Below, one piece after another: positions 1 through 12,086 of a DNA stretch of 64,000 nucleotides. Origin of the DNA: Stercorarius parasiticus (lineage: Eukaryota; Chordata; Aves; Charadriiformes; Stercorariidae). Every line of letters starts with the position of its first letter. Positions within the stretch are counted from its first letter, which is position 1. The translations under genes were made by a program, and so were the position numbers. The stretch lies in assembly GCA_013396915.1 (NCBI GenBank), contig VWZL01001289.1:1-64000 (forward strand), read 5' to 3'. The notes under the pieces are model-generated. The model searched no databases, was not told the DNA's origin, and worked only from the letters and a program-made list of their open reading frames with translations.

Positions 1-304
1 CTGGAACAGATTGCCCAGAGATGCTGTGGACTCCCCTTCCCTGGAAGTGTTCAAGACCAGGCTGGATCATAGAATCACAGAATGGTTTAGGTTGGAAGGG
101 ACCTTAAAGATCATCTAGTTCCAACTCCCCTGCTGTGGGCAGGGACACCTCCCAATAGACCAGGCTGCTCAAAGCCTCATCCAGCATGGCCTTGGGGCTG
201 GAGCTTTGAGCAGCCTGGTCTAGTGGCTGGTGTCCCTGACCATGGCAGGGGGATTGGAACTAGACAATCTTTAAGATCCCTTTCAACCCAAACCATTCTA
301 TGAT
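1..304 (+). mobile_element. CR1 LINE 3' end, interrupted
   Basis: This is the 3' untranslated tail of a CR1 retrotransposon in plus orientation. The stretch 1-66 carries the familiar 'aacagattgcccagag' block. The element resumes at about 196 and ends near 304 with the typical 'accattctatgat' terminus. The middle (67-195) is a second CR1 in reverse orientation. The 5' side runs off the window edge, so only the tail is seen. It does not code for protein. Confidence 0.93.
67..195 (-). mobile_element. Nested CR1 3' end fragment
   Basis: A reverse-oriented CR1 tail begins on the plus strand with the reversed terminal motif 'catagaatcacagaat' and runs to about 195. It splits the plus-strand CR1 of 1-304. 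The host element carries 'ggctgga' at 60-66 and again at 196-202, which reads as a 7-bp target-site duplication flanking the insert. The insert is about 129 bp and so is a strongly 5'-truncated copy. Confidence 0.88.
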
Positions 305-2599
305 ATAGTCATGATAGTCTAAGCATATAAGCAACAGACATTTTAGAATCTTTAAAAATTCTTTTTTTCCTCAATAGAGCAACATATCTACTTAATTTTT
401 AATAATGCACATTAAATATAATATTGTATTAACACCGTAACACAGTGTTAGTTGAACTACAAAAGTTAATTACAGGCTTTCAGTTTTTTTACTGGTAATT
501 TTATTATCATTGCTAAACAAAAAAACTGATATTGACATAAACAAAAGGTAGTGCATATATGTCACTTGTGGTACAATTTCCAGTCCTTTTTTTTTAATCA
601 TTGGCTTGAAATATCTCATTCATAAGAAGAACTTAACTAAACTTCTCTCTTAGAAGACTACAAAGTACTCAGTTTTAATCTCACTCAGCCGTATATATTA
701 CACTTTTAATTTGCTGAACTGCAAGTACAGATGATACCTCTTATAAGGGTACTCTTGCTGTAAAGAAGCAATATGCTGTATATCCTTCAATCCCAAATGA
801 GCATGAATTAATATAGTTTCTTAGAGAACAAGTATTTTCACATTCTTCAGAAAAGAAGAATTAGTACTTTAAAAAATTTTATACTTGGTTTTACTAAGTA
901 TGAGGTCTCTCCAGAAAAGACTTCACAAAAAGCAGGGTAAAACTCTTTTGCCCCACCATATCTAATGAACTACCACTGCAGCTTTTGAGATGACAGATAA
1001 CTGCAAATGTGTTATATGTTGATTTAAGAAAAAATAATAATGGCAGACTCATTTTATTTCAGAACACTTAGAGGCTTTGGCATTAAATATGGGTCAAAAA
1101 TCACTAAACATATCAATGAGTGACGCTCATTGAAATAAATCACACAAAATGGCACTTGTATGATAACACATTGTGACACTACTACTGCTTTCATAAATAA
1201 AGAATGAAAATTAAACTTTCATAGTAAAATATTTCACTAGGCTAGATTGCAAAGTTTGACATGGTCAATTCATCACTGCAGAAATCAGACAAAGCGCAGT
1301 CTGCTATAGTCAGGAAGCTCATTATTTCATTAAAATTGCACTGTATCTAGGATTCCAACATTCCTTTTATTAAAAATAATCACCAAGAAGTTGAATGGTA
1401 ATTGTCAACCTCCTACGCTACAATTTTGTCTTCCATTTAAATGGAGGCTGAAAAGAAAAAATAGTCACTGTCAATAAAACTGCATTGGACTTACTGTGTA
1501 CAGAAAGCAGATGGATAGATTCAAGGAACAGTTTACAATTTGTTCAGTAATTCAGAGAGACACAAATGCTCTAGAAAAATTTAAAGAACATTTTTCAACT
1601 GACTTTTTACAATCAAAACTAAAACTACAGGAAGGGTCAGTTTTAATTAATGTTCTGAAGTAAAAACGGGATGGAAAGTAACTCCCCAGGTTTTTGAGCC
1701 CAGCCCTTCACTGAGAAGCAATCAGCATGACAGTATCACTTTCACAAATTCTGCAAGCTCTAGCATAACACCACTGGGCCTGTAAGCACATTTTATTCCC
1801 ATTGGAAGACTGCTCAAGATGGGCAGAAATCTCCTTGTCCTTTAAAGCTTAAATTTCCTTATAGTATATATTTATAGTGTCAGAGTTTTATGCTTCTAAA
1901 GAGCAGCACTGTTCTTTAGCATCAACAATTTAGAAGTTTTTATACAGCTAAATTCTCTTTTACTATTTTGTAAACTTTTCTCTGCATTGAAAATTTACAC
2001 TGTACATTGAAACATTACATTGTATTAAAAAAGTTTTAAAGGAAGGCTCAAAATTTAAATAAGTAATTTCCAAATTACTACAATACAGAATTTGATCTTG
2101 CTGATAGGAAATAAGTTCAAATTATCACTTTATTCTTTGGGTTTCAAGTTGTGTCAATTTTAGACGAGACCATTTTTTGCAATCTTGAAAATCTTTAAGA
2201 GTCAAAAAACCTCCCCTTCCATATTCTTTTAGTGCAAACACCTCTGAAATACTACATCAAATCCCACTATAGTAAACACAAGATCATGGAAGAACAGAGA
2301 TATGGCGAAAAAATAGAAGCATGTAAAGATTGTTTTTCCTGATCTAGATAGCATGTCCTGCATTCAATCCAGTCTATATTCCACTGCAGATCTGAATCTG
2401 AGGTTTTCTCTTGGCTGGCTGAAGGCTTCCACAGAGATCAAACAAATTGGCACACAGAGGCTGAACAGCAGACGAAAATACCACTCAGAACCAGCACGAG
2501 ACTCAAGAGATTCTTATGAACTTTATGCCATTAGAAATTGGCCACAAAGGAGCTGTTGTACCAGGTAATTTTGCTACATCTAAGCCTAAAGCTCTAACC
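305..2599. other. AT-rich unique sequence, no gene seen
   Basis: I see no exon, repeat or RNA gene here. It is probably intron of the KDM4C-like gene, whose exons lie to the right on the minus strand. Only short A/T runs occur. Confidence 0.5.
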
Positions 2600-2606
2600 C
2601 TGTACT

Positions 2607-3011
2607 GCTGATTAGCCTGACGCAGGTGCAGGACCCTGCACTGGGCCTTGTTGAACTTCATGAGGTTCACATAGGCCCACTTCTTGAGCCTCTCCACGTC
2701 CGTCTGCTAAATGGCATCCTGTCCCTCAGGCAAGTAAACTGCACCACTCAGCTTGGTGTCATCTGCAAATCTGCTGAGAGTGCACTCAATCCCTCTGTGT
2801 ATGTCATCAATGAAGATATTGAACAGTACTAGTCCCAGTATGGACCCCTGAGGGACACTACTTGTCACCAATCTGGACACAGAGCTGCTAACCACTACCC
2901 TCTGCATGTGACCATCTAACCAATTCCTCATCCAATGAACAGTCCACCCATCAAATCCATATCTCTCCAATTCAGAGAGAATGATGTTGCGAGGGACTGT
3001 GTCAAAAGCTT
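2607..3011 (-). pseudogene. CR1 ORF2 reverse-transcriptase remnant
   Basis: This is the C-terminal half of the CR1 reverse transcriptase, which copies element RNA at the nicked target. In order the reading contains a 'KAFDTVPRN'-like start, '[16 protein letters not shown]', the 'PQGSILG' turn, the catalytic box 'FADDTKL' (about 2760) and the thumb segment with 'LKKWAYVN'. The frame opens at 2970 and shifts around 2700. The palm residues upstream of KAFD are absent because of the internal deletion, so the protein cannot be active. Confidence 0.9.
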
Positions 3012-3015
3012 ATTC

Positions 3016-3478
3016 TTACCCACAGGCTTTCAACCTACTTGTGCCTATTCCTCAGAGACAGCTCGTCACACTCTATCCATTTCTTGATGTACTGGGCAAC
3101 GCCTCCAGCCCTCCTTTCTCGTCTGTCCCTTCTGAACAGCCTGTAGCCATAGATAGCAGCACTTCAGCCATGGGATTCCTCCTACTAAGTTTCAGTAATG
3201 GCAACTAAGTTGCAGGTTTCTAACAGGACTGTGGCTTCCAACTCCTCCTGTTTGTTGCCCATGCTTTGTGCATTGGCATAGAGGCACTTCAGCTGGGCTG
3301 TCAGCGGTCTCACCTTTTTAGAGGAACACACCTTAATTCCTTTGAGGTATTCCACCAATGTTCCTCTGTTGGCTCCTATGACCTCAGGAGCCCCTGGTTT
3401 ATCTCTGTAAGACTTCAAGTGTGCTCCAGTGTACCCAGCACATCCCAGAGAAACAGGCTGATGGCCCTTCACCAGCAC
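3016..3478 (-). pseudogene. CR1 ORF2 endonuclease N-terminal remnant
   Basis: The open frame 3185-3478 carries the CR1 apurinic-like endonuclease start: 'LKCLYANAQSMGNKQEELEA' followed by 'VAITET', where the catalytic glutamate of the ITET motif is kept. After that the frame is broken. Matching sequence ('GYRLFRRDR', then an 'ELSLRN'-like stretch) continues in another frame down to 3016. The endonuclease nicks target DNA for target-primed reverse transcription. This copy lacks the downstream catalytic blocks. Confidence 0.87.
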
Positions 3479-3560
3479 CCTGTCCCTCTAACCCTGGTGT
3501 GTCACCCCATAGCTTTTCATGGGCAGGCCTGATATTATCCCCTTCCCCCTTCGAGTCTAG

Positions 3561-4471
3561 CTAGTTTAAAGCTCTGTCAATCAGCTCTGCTAGCTCCTGA
3601 GCAAAGACCTTCCTCCCTCTTTGACAAAGGTAAATCCCATCTGACGTCAGCAGGCCTGCTGCGTGTAGACCATCCCATTATTGAAAAACCCAAAGCTGTG
3701 GCAGTGACACCAGCCACAGAGCCATGTATTAATAGACTGGGTCCATCTGTTTTTTCCATTATCACTGCCCGCAACTGGGAGGAGAAAGGAAAATATTAGC
3801 TGTGCTCCGGACTCCCTTATTAACCGCATCCCAAGGCCCTGAATTCTCTTTTGACTGTCCTTAGACTATGTGTTGCAGTTTCATTGCCACCCACATGGAA
3901 GAGCATAATGGGTAACAGCCTGAGGGCTGTACCAGATTAGGACATTTCCTAGTGATGTCCTTAACCCAGGCCCAAGGGAGGCAGCAGACTTCCATAAGAG
4001 GAGGGTCTGTTCAGCATATTGGACCTTCCATTGCCCTCAGAAAGGAGTCACCTACAACTATAACCCTTCTTTTCTGCCTCGTGCAGGTGGTTGTGATATG
4101 ATGTGTAGGCCTTTCTGACATCAGCAACACCTCTGGTGTGGACAGACCATCATCCACATCATCAGTTGACGGACCTTCCACATCCAGAGCCTCATACCTG
4201 TTGTACAGAGGCACCTGGGAAGGCAAGGAGGGGGTCTGCCTGCCTCCTCGAGCGTAGACTTGCCTCCATTCACTCCTTCCCTTTAAGTTACTGCATTCTG
4301 CCTGGTGGGGGAAGGATACCTTGATCTTGTGTTTTTCCTGGTGGTTGTTACTGTTTCTATCTCAGGGAGGGCAGAGCATGGTTCCACCAGTCTCTCTCTT
4401 TCTCGGACACCCTGATGCTCCTGAACTTTTCTCCTTCCTCTTGTAGCTCTGACACACGCTGAGCAGATCAC
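3561..4471 (-). pseudogene. CR1 ORF1 remnant with esterase-like domain
   Basis: The ORF1 protein of CR1 elements carries an SGNH/GDSL esterase-like domain. Here 'VIVVGDSFLR' (about 4030-4060, block with the catalytic serine) is followed by 'FHVGGNETA' (about 3880-3905) and then, in another frame, 'DGIYLCQRG' (about 3625-3640), where the family usually has DGxHL, so the catalytic histidine position is tyrosine here. The reading ends in 'LIDRALN' and a stop at 3561. Frame changes occur at least twice. The upstream part (4283-4471) is a charged region with 'VRERERLVEPC', typical of CR1 ORF1. Confidence 0.82.
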
Positions 4472-5179
4472 CAGACCTCACACACCTTTTCTCACTACTG
4501 CCTCATTACCAGTGAAAAAGGCTGTGGCACTCCATGCAGCCTGAGACCTGGGTGGATGCATGTTTTTGTCAGAGCTCTGTCTGGGTGGCCACACCCATTC
4601 TGGTGAGTGCAGAGAACAGTTTTCTGATGGGTGGACAGCATGTACACAGCATGTATTATCAACATTTCTTCCCCAGACTGATTTGATATAAACAACCTGG
4701 AATTCCTGCACTTAAAAATTAAAAAGGAAGAAAATACCCTATAAAAAATTGCTACAACAACATACTTAGAATTGTCACCACTTCGAGAAAAGATAAAGTA
4801 GTATAAATACTGTGGATATCATTCAGATTGTTTCGTAATTCCCTGAAAGGCTCTCTGATGCCATGATGAGAGACTTGACAAAAGATCTACACCAAAATAA
4901 AATCTAATAAAAGCACTCTGTCTTAGTGATTTGAAAGCAAAGGATCTTTGAAATATCTGGAACATAATGGTTACCATATTTACACAAAATTAAATTCCAG
5001 CCCATTAAAATTTTAAAGCAATGGCTACATGCTACACCATATAGGTATAGTATTATGTGATAGCATAATCACAAAATGCAGAGCAAAAGAAGTGGGTGGT
5101 TTCTTTCATGGACTTTCAGTTAATAGCCATCAACATATAGGCAACTTTGAGTAACAAAATCTTCAGGAACAAATAACTG

Positions 5180-5209
5180 TGTTTAACATAACCTAGCTTA
5201 TGTTAAACA
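5180..5209. repeat. Perfect 12-bp inverted repeat, 6-nt loop
   Basis: 'tgtttaacataa' at 5180-5191 is followed by 'cctagc' and then by its exact reverse complement at 5198-5209. It could form a hairpin. No protein-binding family or transposon terminus is recognised. Confidence 0.8.
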
Positions 5210-5845
5210 GGTGATCACACACACTAGATAAGAGAGATGTTATTGAGAGGAATAAAAAAATTGGGTCTTTAGGTGTGATCAGTACACAGTGCTCCTTAAG
5301 ATTGAATTTTGAACAGCTAGACAAATAAGCACGTTAAGAAGGAGGTCACCTATGAGATCCCCATTTTACCACTTCTACTACTATTCTCACAGAGACAATG
5401 GAAAATCCAATTTACTGCACATATATAGACTTCATCAATACATGTATGTACAGCTAGTTCCATTATCAATATTAAGTAATATTTAAAGCTTTAAAATGTT
5501 GTGATGCTGATTTAAGAATTCAAGCACTTTTGGGATAGCCATTTTATGCTCAAATATTGCTGCACTGCAGAAAAAATTTTACAAACTAAAACACTCAGCA
5601 ATTATGTAGCTGCTCACCCAAATGAACTACACGGACAGTAATCATTCCTCTCAGTAGCTTTAGGTTAATCATCTTCTTCCTTTCGCTTAGATATAATGTT
5701 CACTTGCAGTCTAAAATTTTCTCAGTTTTATTTCAAATAATAATGATTAAGGCCAAAAATATTTACCCATTAGCTGCTTTGCTTACAAAGCGCTCTACAT
5801 TTCAAGACTGTACTGAGATGGCTCAATCCCTGCTTTCTGATCTTT

Positions 5846-5890
5846 AAAAAAAAAAAAAAAAGAGAGAGAGAGAGAAAAAAAGGGAGAAAA
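5846..5890. repeat. Poly-A / (GA)n low-complexity tract
   Basis: A run of about 16 A is followed by alternating GA dinucleotides and more A. It is a simple-sequence tract and may be the decayed tail of a retroelement, but no element body is seen beside it. Confidence 0.9.
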
Positions 5891-8800
5891 TCAGTTTGCG
5901 ATATCAACCCTCCTTTCATACAGATGAGATATACTGAAAGCTTACCAAGTCGCATCCATAATCCCATTGACTGCTCACTAACCATTTCATCACGCACAAC
6001 TTGACAAGAATCTTGATCTTAATTTTCCTCTTTTAAAGTAGTCTGTTAGCAAGGGAAAATATCTAATGTATGTCCCTTATTTATATGTTGCTTACCTGCT
6101 CTTGTAATCTCTACACTTCCATTTTGTTCCACTTATTTTGAAACTCATTGTGAAACAGGGCTGAGTCACATATATTTGGCAATACTTGAACAAATGTTTG
6201 TGATTTACTAGGAGCTGTCTAGGACAGCACAAAACTCTGAATTATACAAATGTTTGGTCAGCAAGTATTCCTCTGACACCTGCTTGCATCCTAGTCAAAA
6301 TTACTCAACTGCATAAACAAGGAAAGTCTTGAAAAGTAATAGCTGCAAACATCACCCAGTGAACAATCATTTGCAGTGTTTATTGCTGCTTTAAAGTAAC
6401 ACATCAGGGATTCTTTCAAACTTCCTATATTCTTTGGCATTGTCACCCAAACTGGCTAAAAGATAGCCCCCCTATTGATGAAGAGCAGGAATCCAAAAGA
6501 CACATCACTTATATGGAATAAATGCTGTGCTGCATATTCATGTTAAAATGTATAAAAACAACTGAGCTCTTGAAGAGCGTTTTGTGCATTCTTCCAGTCA
6601 ATAGCAAATTTGTGGAACTGATAGAAAGTGAATAAAGCCCTTCTGCCTTTTAGAAATGGAGAATCTCATTTCTGAGATGAAGAAAAAGAGCTTCGAATCC
6701 TGGAGGCAGAAGTTTGAAGCATGTTTGTATAAATGACTTTACGATGATAGGATTCAGAACAGAATAGAAGATTAGGACACCTCATATCACTAACCTGATC
6801 AGAGCGGGGAAAAAAATAAAAATCTTGAAATTAAGCAGTAGACCCACAGAAATTAGACAATAGTTACCATAAACGCTCTAGAGCAAAAATTCTATATTCT
6901 TACTGCAGAAAAACATGAAGTTACTGACATTAAAAAATGACACTGGATCATTCAGGCATTCAGTCTCTATGCAAAAAGAACAAATGAGTCAAATCTTTCT
7001 AGCTTCCTATATTTTGTTAAGTATCCAAAAGAAATACAAAGAATAATGTCAATAGTTACTTCCACCTCTGTATGACCTGGACAAATGCTTGTATCAAAGG
7101 AATCTGATTTTCTTAAGCTTCCCTTATTCTAAAAGCCAATATTAACTGCATATGGGCATGTGTGCATGTACGTGTATATGCATGTAAAAGCAATGTAACT
7201 ACGCACCTTTGAGTTGACATGTGGGAAACTGAACACTCAAAGTAAAACTAAGGGACAGCAGATCTTTTCTGTGACACATTCAGTAAACTTTTAGCTCCTA
7301 CAAGCATAAGTTTTCCATTAACTTAAGGCACATCCAGCAGAAAGTTGTAAATTTTCAATTTCTATTTAAAAGCTATCCAATTTTTACTAGCTGAGATAAT
7401 TTCTACCGTGACCAGTTGAAGAAGTAGATGGGATTATTGCCAACAGAAAATTTCTAAGGGGAAAAGAGACTTGCATGATAGTTATCTCAAAGGCAACTTT
7501 CACAGTGAACACACTATTTTTCAGATAGATGGGGTGTCTTAAAACTCTGATGATGAACTGGCAAATGTACATTATAGGCAGCTCTGACTAGTGTAAGTCT
7601 ACACTGCAAGTTGTGTTATAGGAACAAAATTAATTAGCCAGGAAAGAGAGTTCAGTTATAAAAAGAAAAGATCTCTCATAAGGATAGAAACACTCTTCCA
7701 TGATGGTCTAAATGCAAAAGGCTCCCAACCAAAGGACATCAGCAATCTGAGTCAAGCCTTATTACTTAGAAGAGATCTGGAAGTTCTCCAAAATCACGTA
7801 AGCTGTAAGACTCTAGTTCCTCTGTCATTAAGGAATGGATATCTATTATTGCAGAAGAAAACCAACAAGTTATACACCAGATGGTTAGCTGAGTATCATA
7901 CAGAATCAGGAAACATGAGTAATTCTTCTATTTGTTCCACTCCTTCCAGTCATCATTTCTATAGCTAATATGTTGCCTTAACATTAAAAGATAAGGTAGA
8001 CAGCAATAATTCCATTAAAGGGATTACAAACATGAGACACCATGCAAAAGACTAGAAGTTCATGTGTCTTAACTCTTCCCCAGGATAACTAGGTCTTTAA
8101 AACAAAGATTCTATTTGCAACGGCTTCTTTATTTACAGCCCTGTTGAGTTAAACTTGCACAAGAACACATCTCCTACTACTGCTCAGGTGTCCAAAAAGC
8201 AAAGGAATGTACAATTTTTCAAATCCTGTTTAGGATATTTTCCACAGCCTCTACTTGTGTTTACACACGCCTATATGTGCCCAGTTTCACAAAGTTAAAT
8301 TCCATGCAATATGAAGTTAACATACTCATTACTCATTTTATGAACTTCACACCAATTTCTGTGTGATTTCGTTATGGCACCTTTGGAAAACCCACCCTCT
8401 CTGCTGAAAAAACAGACAGTAACTGGTTGTCCACCAAGAGAACTTATTGTCGTATAGTGTCACTCTGTAACATATAGGCTACTGGAAGATGATGTAGGCT
8501 GCAGTGCCATATTACAATGTTGACATCACTTTATGACTTGTATTTGTCAGACTTGTATCTTTCAGCTTGCCAAGTGCCCTGCTGTGATAAGGTGCAAGGA
8601 ATAAGTAAGCTGCTTAAGTTCAGAGCTGACAAGACAGATGTAACGCTTGCTGGTAATGAAAACAACGTGCAGCCATTCCTGAAGACCACACAGTTGAGCA
8701 TACTGAATGCACCTAGTAAATGATCTCACACCACTATGTATATAGCAGAAAATGTGCCACTCCTCCAGAGACAAAATGTTGTTGTCTGTCATTTAGGACA

Positions 8801-9544
8801 ATTTAAGACATTCATATACAGTTCAAGCTGTGGCTATCTAAGAGACCATACCTCCTTCTGATAACAATGCGATGCAAAACAAAACAGCAGGATGAAAGAA
8901 GTGACTGTTAAAAGAGCACACTATAAACAAAGGGAGGACACAACACAAGTCTCTAAAAGAATGTGCCATTTTTCTGGCAATAAAATTTATCTAAAGCTGA
9001 TACCTCATCCTTTTTCTTGGCAACTCCATATACAGAAAGCTCACAGAAAGCTACTTCAGCTCATGGAAAAAAGTAATCGCTGGCAGCAGTTCAGCAATCA
9101 TTCGTTACTCTTTAAAATGAACATTAACTTGTGTTACTTCAAGTTCCCAGAAGTTGCTGCTCAACTCAACTTACTACTTTTTTCAGCAGCTCCTTAAAAA
9201 TATTATTTCAAATAGCAGTCAGCTTCCTAAAGGAAAACTAATATCTGCTCATGTAGACAGGTTCTCAAGCTTATAACCTGAACTGGACCTTTTTTACTTC
9301 AGGGAACAGCTCTGACAATAATGTTCCAAGAATCACCACAGCGATGCCTTGTGGCACAGAACTTTAAACGAGAGAATGACAGAAAAAAAGTGGCTTAAAG
9401 TACTAAAAATCCAAACTTAACCTCTGAAAGCTAAACATTCTCACTGAACTGAGTTTCCAACTATTTCCAATTATGTCCACATAATTAATTTAGCAATTAC
9501 TTATCATTCTGACCTTAAAACACACCAAATCCATAAAACAGCAT

Positions 9545-11302
9545 GTAGCATAAGCAACAAGTAGGAGGAGCTGGAAGCAACTCTGCACCCGTAAAGCTAT
9601 GATCTAATCACTATCACTGAAACCTGGTCGGACAAATTCCATGACTGGACCCCTTCAATCAATGGCTACAAATTTTCAAGAGGGACAAAGTAGGAGGGGC
9701 GGAGGGTTGCCCCTGTGTAAAACAACAGATTGACTGCACAGAGCTGTCTTTGAAAAACAGCAATGAAAAGGTTAAGAGCTTGTGAGTAAAAAACAGGAGC
9801 CAAGTCAACAAAGGAAACTTCATCGTTGGTGCTTACCACCCGCCACCCAATCAAGAGCTGATTCTAGTTGGCTGATGTAGTTGCTAAGCTACTCTCCATC
9901 ATATCTGAAAAGTCATGGCAGTCAGGGAAAGTCCCCAGTGACTGAACTGCCCCCTTTTTTAAGAAGGGTAAAAAGGAAAATCCTGGGAATCATTGGCCAG
10001 TCAGCCTCACCTCAGTGCCCAGTGTGATCATAGACCATGGACTCCTGGAAGTTATGTTGAAACGTACAGAAGATAGGGAGGTCACAGGACACAGCCAACA
10101 TGGCTTCACCAGGGGCAAATCCTGCCTCACTAATCAAGTGGCCTTCACTAACAGTGGACTGAGTGCATCAGCATACAAGGGAAGAACTACAGATGTCATC
10201 TACCCAGGCTTTTGTAAGGCCTTTGATATGGTCCTCCACAACCTTCTTGCTGCTAAATCAGAGAGATATGGGTTTGATGGATGTACTAGTAGATGGATAA
10301 GGCATTGGCTGGATGCCACATCCAAAGAGTTAGTCAATGGCTCTATGTCCAAGTGGAAACCAGTAACGAGTCGTGTCACTCAAGGGTCCATACTGGGACC
10401 AGTATTATTTAATATCTTCTTCCATGACAGAGATAGTGGGATTGAGTGGACCCTCAGCATGTTTGCAGATGACACCAAGCTGAGTGGTGCAGGTAATATG
10501 CCTGAGAGAAGGGATGCCATCTAGAGGGACCTTAACAGGCTTGAGAAGTGGGCCCATGCGAACCTCATGATATCAGCAAGGCCAAGTGCAAGGTCCTGCA
10601 CCTCGGTCAGGGCAATCCTCAGTATCAATACAGACCGAGTGACGAACTGATTGAGAGCAGTTCTGAGAAGAAGGATTTGGGGGTATTGGTGGATGAAAAA
10701 TTGGCATAAGCCAGCAATGTGCACTTGCAGCCCAGAAAGCCAACCATATCCTGCGCTGCATAAAAACAAGTGTGGCCAGCAGGCAGAGCGAGGGGATTCT
10801 CCCCCTCTACTCCGCTCTCATGAGAGTACTCCCACCTGGAGTGCTGCATCCAGCTCTGGGGTCCTGATCAAAGGGCTGGATCACCTCTTCTATAAAGACA
10901 GGCTGAGAGAGTTGCGTTGTTCAGCCTGGAGAAGGGAAGGCTCCAGGGAAACCTTATTGTGGCCTTTCAATACTTAAAGAGGGGTTATAAGAAGGACAGG
11001 GAAAGACTTTTTACCAAGGTTTGTAGAGACAGGACAAGGAGCAACAGTTTTAAACTGAAACAGAGGATAGATTTAGATTGGCTATTAAAAAAAAAAAAAA
11101 ATTACAATGAGCATGGTGTGATACTGGAACAGGTTGCCCAGAGAAGCTGTGGATGCCCCATCATCGGAAGTCTTCAATGGCAGTCAGGTTGGACAGGACT
11201 TTGAGCAACCTCATCTATTGAAAGATGTCCCTGGCCATGGCAGGGAGCTGGACTAGATGATATTTAAAAGTCCCTTCCAGCTGAAACCATTCTCTGATTG
11301 TA
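9545..11302 (+). mobile_element. CR1 LINE, decayed, plus strand (copy 1)
   Basis: Plus-strand CR1 fragments run in order. Endonuclease traces come first: 'ELEATLHP', 'ITETWSDK' (about 9610-9640), and a 'GAYHPP' block near 9830. A jump into the reverse transcriptase follows at about 9870 ('ADVVAKLLS'), then the polymerase, thumb and 3' untranslated region ending in 'gaaaccattctctgattg' near 11302. The endonuclease end and the reverse transcriptase start are deleted, as in the CR1 at 2600-4700. Frames are broken by stops. A run of about 16 A occurs at 11087-11102 within the element. Confidence 0.92.
9877..10524 (+). pseudogene. CR1 reverse-transcriptase remnant (copy 1)
   Basis: The open frame 10015-10524 (169 codons) covers the centre of the CR1 reverse transcriptase: '[14 protein letters not shown]', '[10 protein letters not shown]', '[15 protein letters not shown]', '[15 protein letters not shown]' and the catalytic 'FADDTKLSG'. 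The two aspartates of the FADD box are kept. Upstream, stop codons near 9940 break the link to the '[12 protein letters not shown]' block. Many substitutions from the CR1 consensus and the missing N-terminus mark it as a fossil. Confidence 0.9.
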
Positions 11303-12085
11303 CATCACTGGAGGACATAAAACAGTGGGGACTTTAAAGGAATAAAAGTATAATGGAGTGATATATAAGCACCCACTGATGTTGGGGAGGAGTCTTGTTT
11401 TTTTAAAATGTCTGTGATGTGTATATAGTCAACAGCACAGAAGAAATTATTCAAAACTGCCTAAGACTTACGGATAATAAAAAGGTACATTCCTAGAAGA
11501 CTAAACAATACAGCATTATGGTCTCATAAATCAAACTGGTAATAATTACAGTGATGTTCCAGTTTAAAAAAGCTTACGTTGCACACAGAAATGATACAAG
11601 ATTATGGAAGAAATTTTTTCTCTTTTAAATTTACAGTCAAAAATACCTTGGCTTCATGTGTATTCAATTACTATAAAGACAGAACAAGCAACAACAAACA
11701 CGAAAACTGCCTCTGTACCTCATGCATGTGGTGATCAGAGATAAGCTTTCCTGGATTATAGTGTCTGCAAATTCTTTTCTTACAGATACACTCCTGGTGT
11801 GGTGGTTTTTTCCTCCCACTTTTCTAAAACATTACTTAAATTCTATGTACACTGGGCACACGTAATCCTTTCCAGTTACTACACTTGCGTTAGCAGACAC
11901 ATTTCTGTCCCTTTCCTGGCTGTTTTAATTCTCACACTTTTTCTTTTCCCTTATATATGGTGTATCATTTTGCAAATCAAATGTCTTTCTACAGAAGATT
12001 TTAATATCCAATTAAAACAAAAAAATACGGTTCAAAAAACTCACAATCTAAATGTAAATTCATTAATAAATTCAATGTCCACCAG

Positions 12086-12086
12086 N
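12086..12086. other. Single ambiguous base at duplication junction
   Basis: One N lies exactly between the last base of copy 1 and the first base of copy 2. It looks like a join placeholder left by the assembly. Confidence 0.95.

Larger units (their letters stand above)
2600..4700 (-). mobile_element. CR1 LINE, internally deleted, reverse orientation
   Basis: On the minus strand, from high to low coordinates, this element carries a 5' leader, an ORF1 remnant with an esterase-like domain, the start of the ORF2 endonuclease and the end of the ORF2 reverse transcriptase. The endonuclease sequence breaks off at about 3015 and is joined directly to the reverse transcriptase at the 'KAFDT' position, so the endonuclease C-terminus and the reverse transcriptase N-terminus are deleted. 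It lacks the usual CR1 3' terminus: recognisable sequence stops near 2600 inside the region after the polymerase. The 5' limit (about 4700) is approximate. Several stops and frame changes make it inactive. It lies in the same orientation as the host gene. Confidence 0.9.
4701..8935. other. Intron-like unique sequence
   Basis: No exon or named repeat was recognised. It contains a low-complexity A/GA tract at 5846-5890 and a perfect 12-bp inverted repeat at 5180-5209, listed separately. The remaining sequence is AT-rich and carries only chance open frames. Confidence 0.5.
8936..12085. repeat. Tandem duplication, copy 1 (3,150 bp)
   Basis: This block recurs at 12087-15236 with a constant offset of 3,151 and no indel that I could find. 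By eye I see two substitutions, 9386 a against 12537 c and 11801 g against 14952 c. The copies are separated by one ambiguous base at 12086. The block contains a complete decayed CR1 plus unique flanking sequence on both sides, so the duplicated unit is not itself a transposon. Confidence 0.97.

Noticed and set aside
8892..9197. 101-codon plus-strand frame, repeated at 12112-12348
   Set aside because: It repeats only because it lies in the duplicated block. It has no known motif, and no splice or start context supports it.
10521..11204. Several plus and minus frames of 60-108 codons after the polymerase remnant (and their twins at 13672-14355)
   Set aside because: They are frames within the CR1 thumb and 3' untranslated part, in the wrong phase or on the wrong strand.
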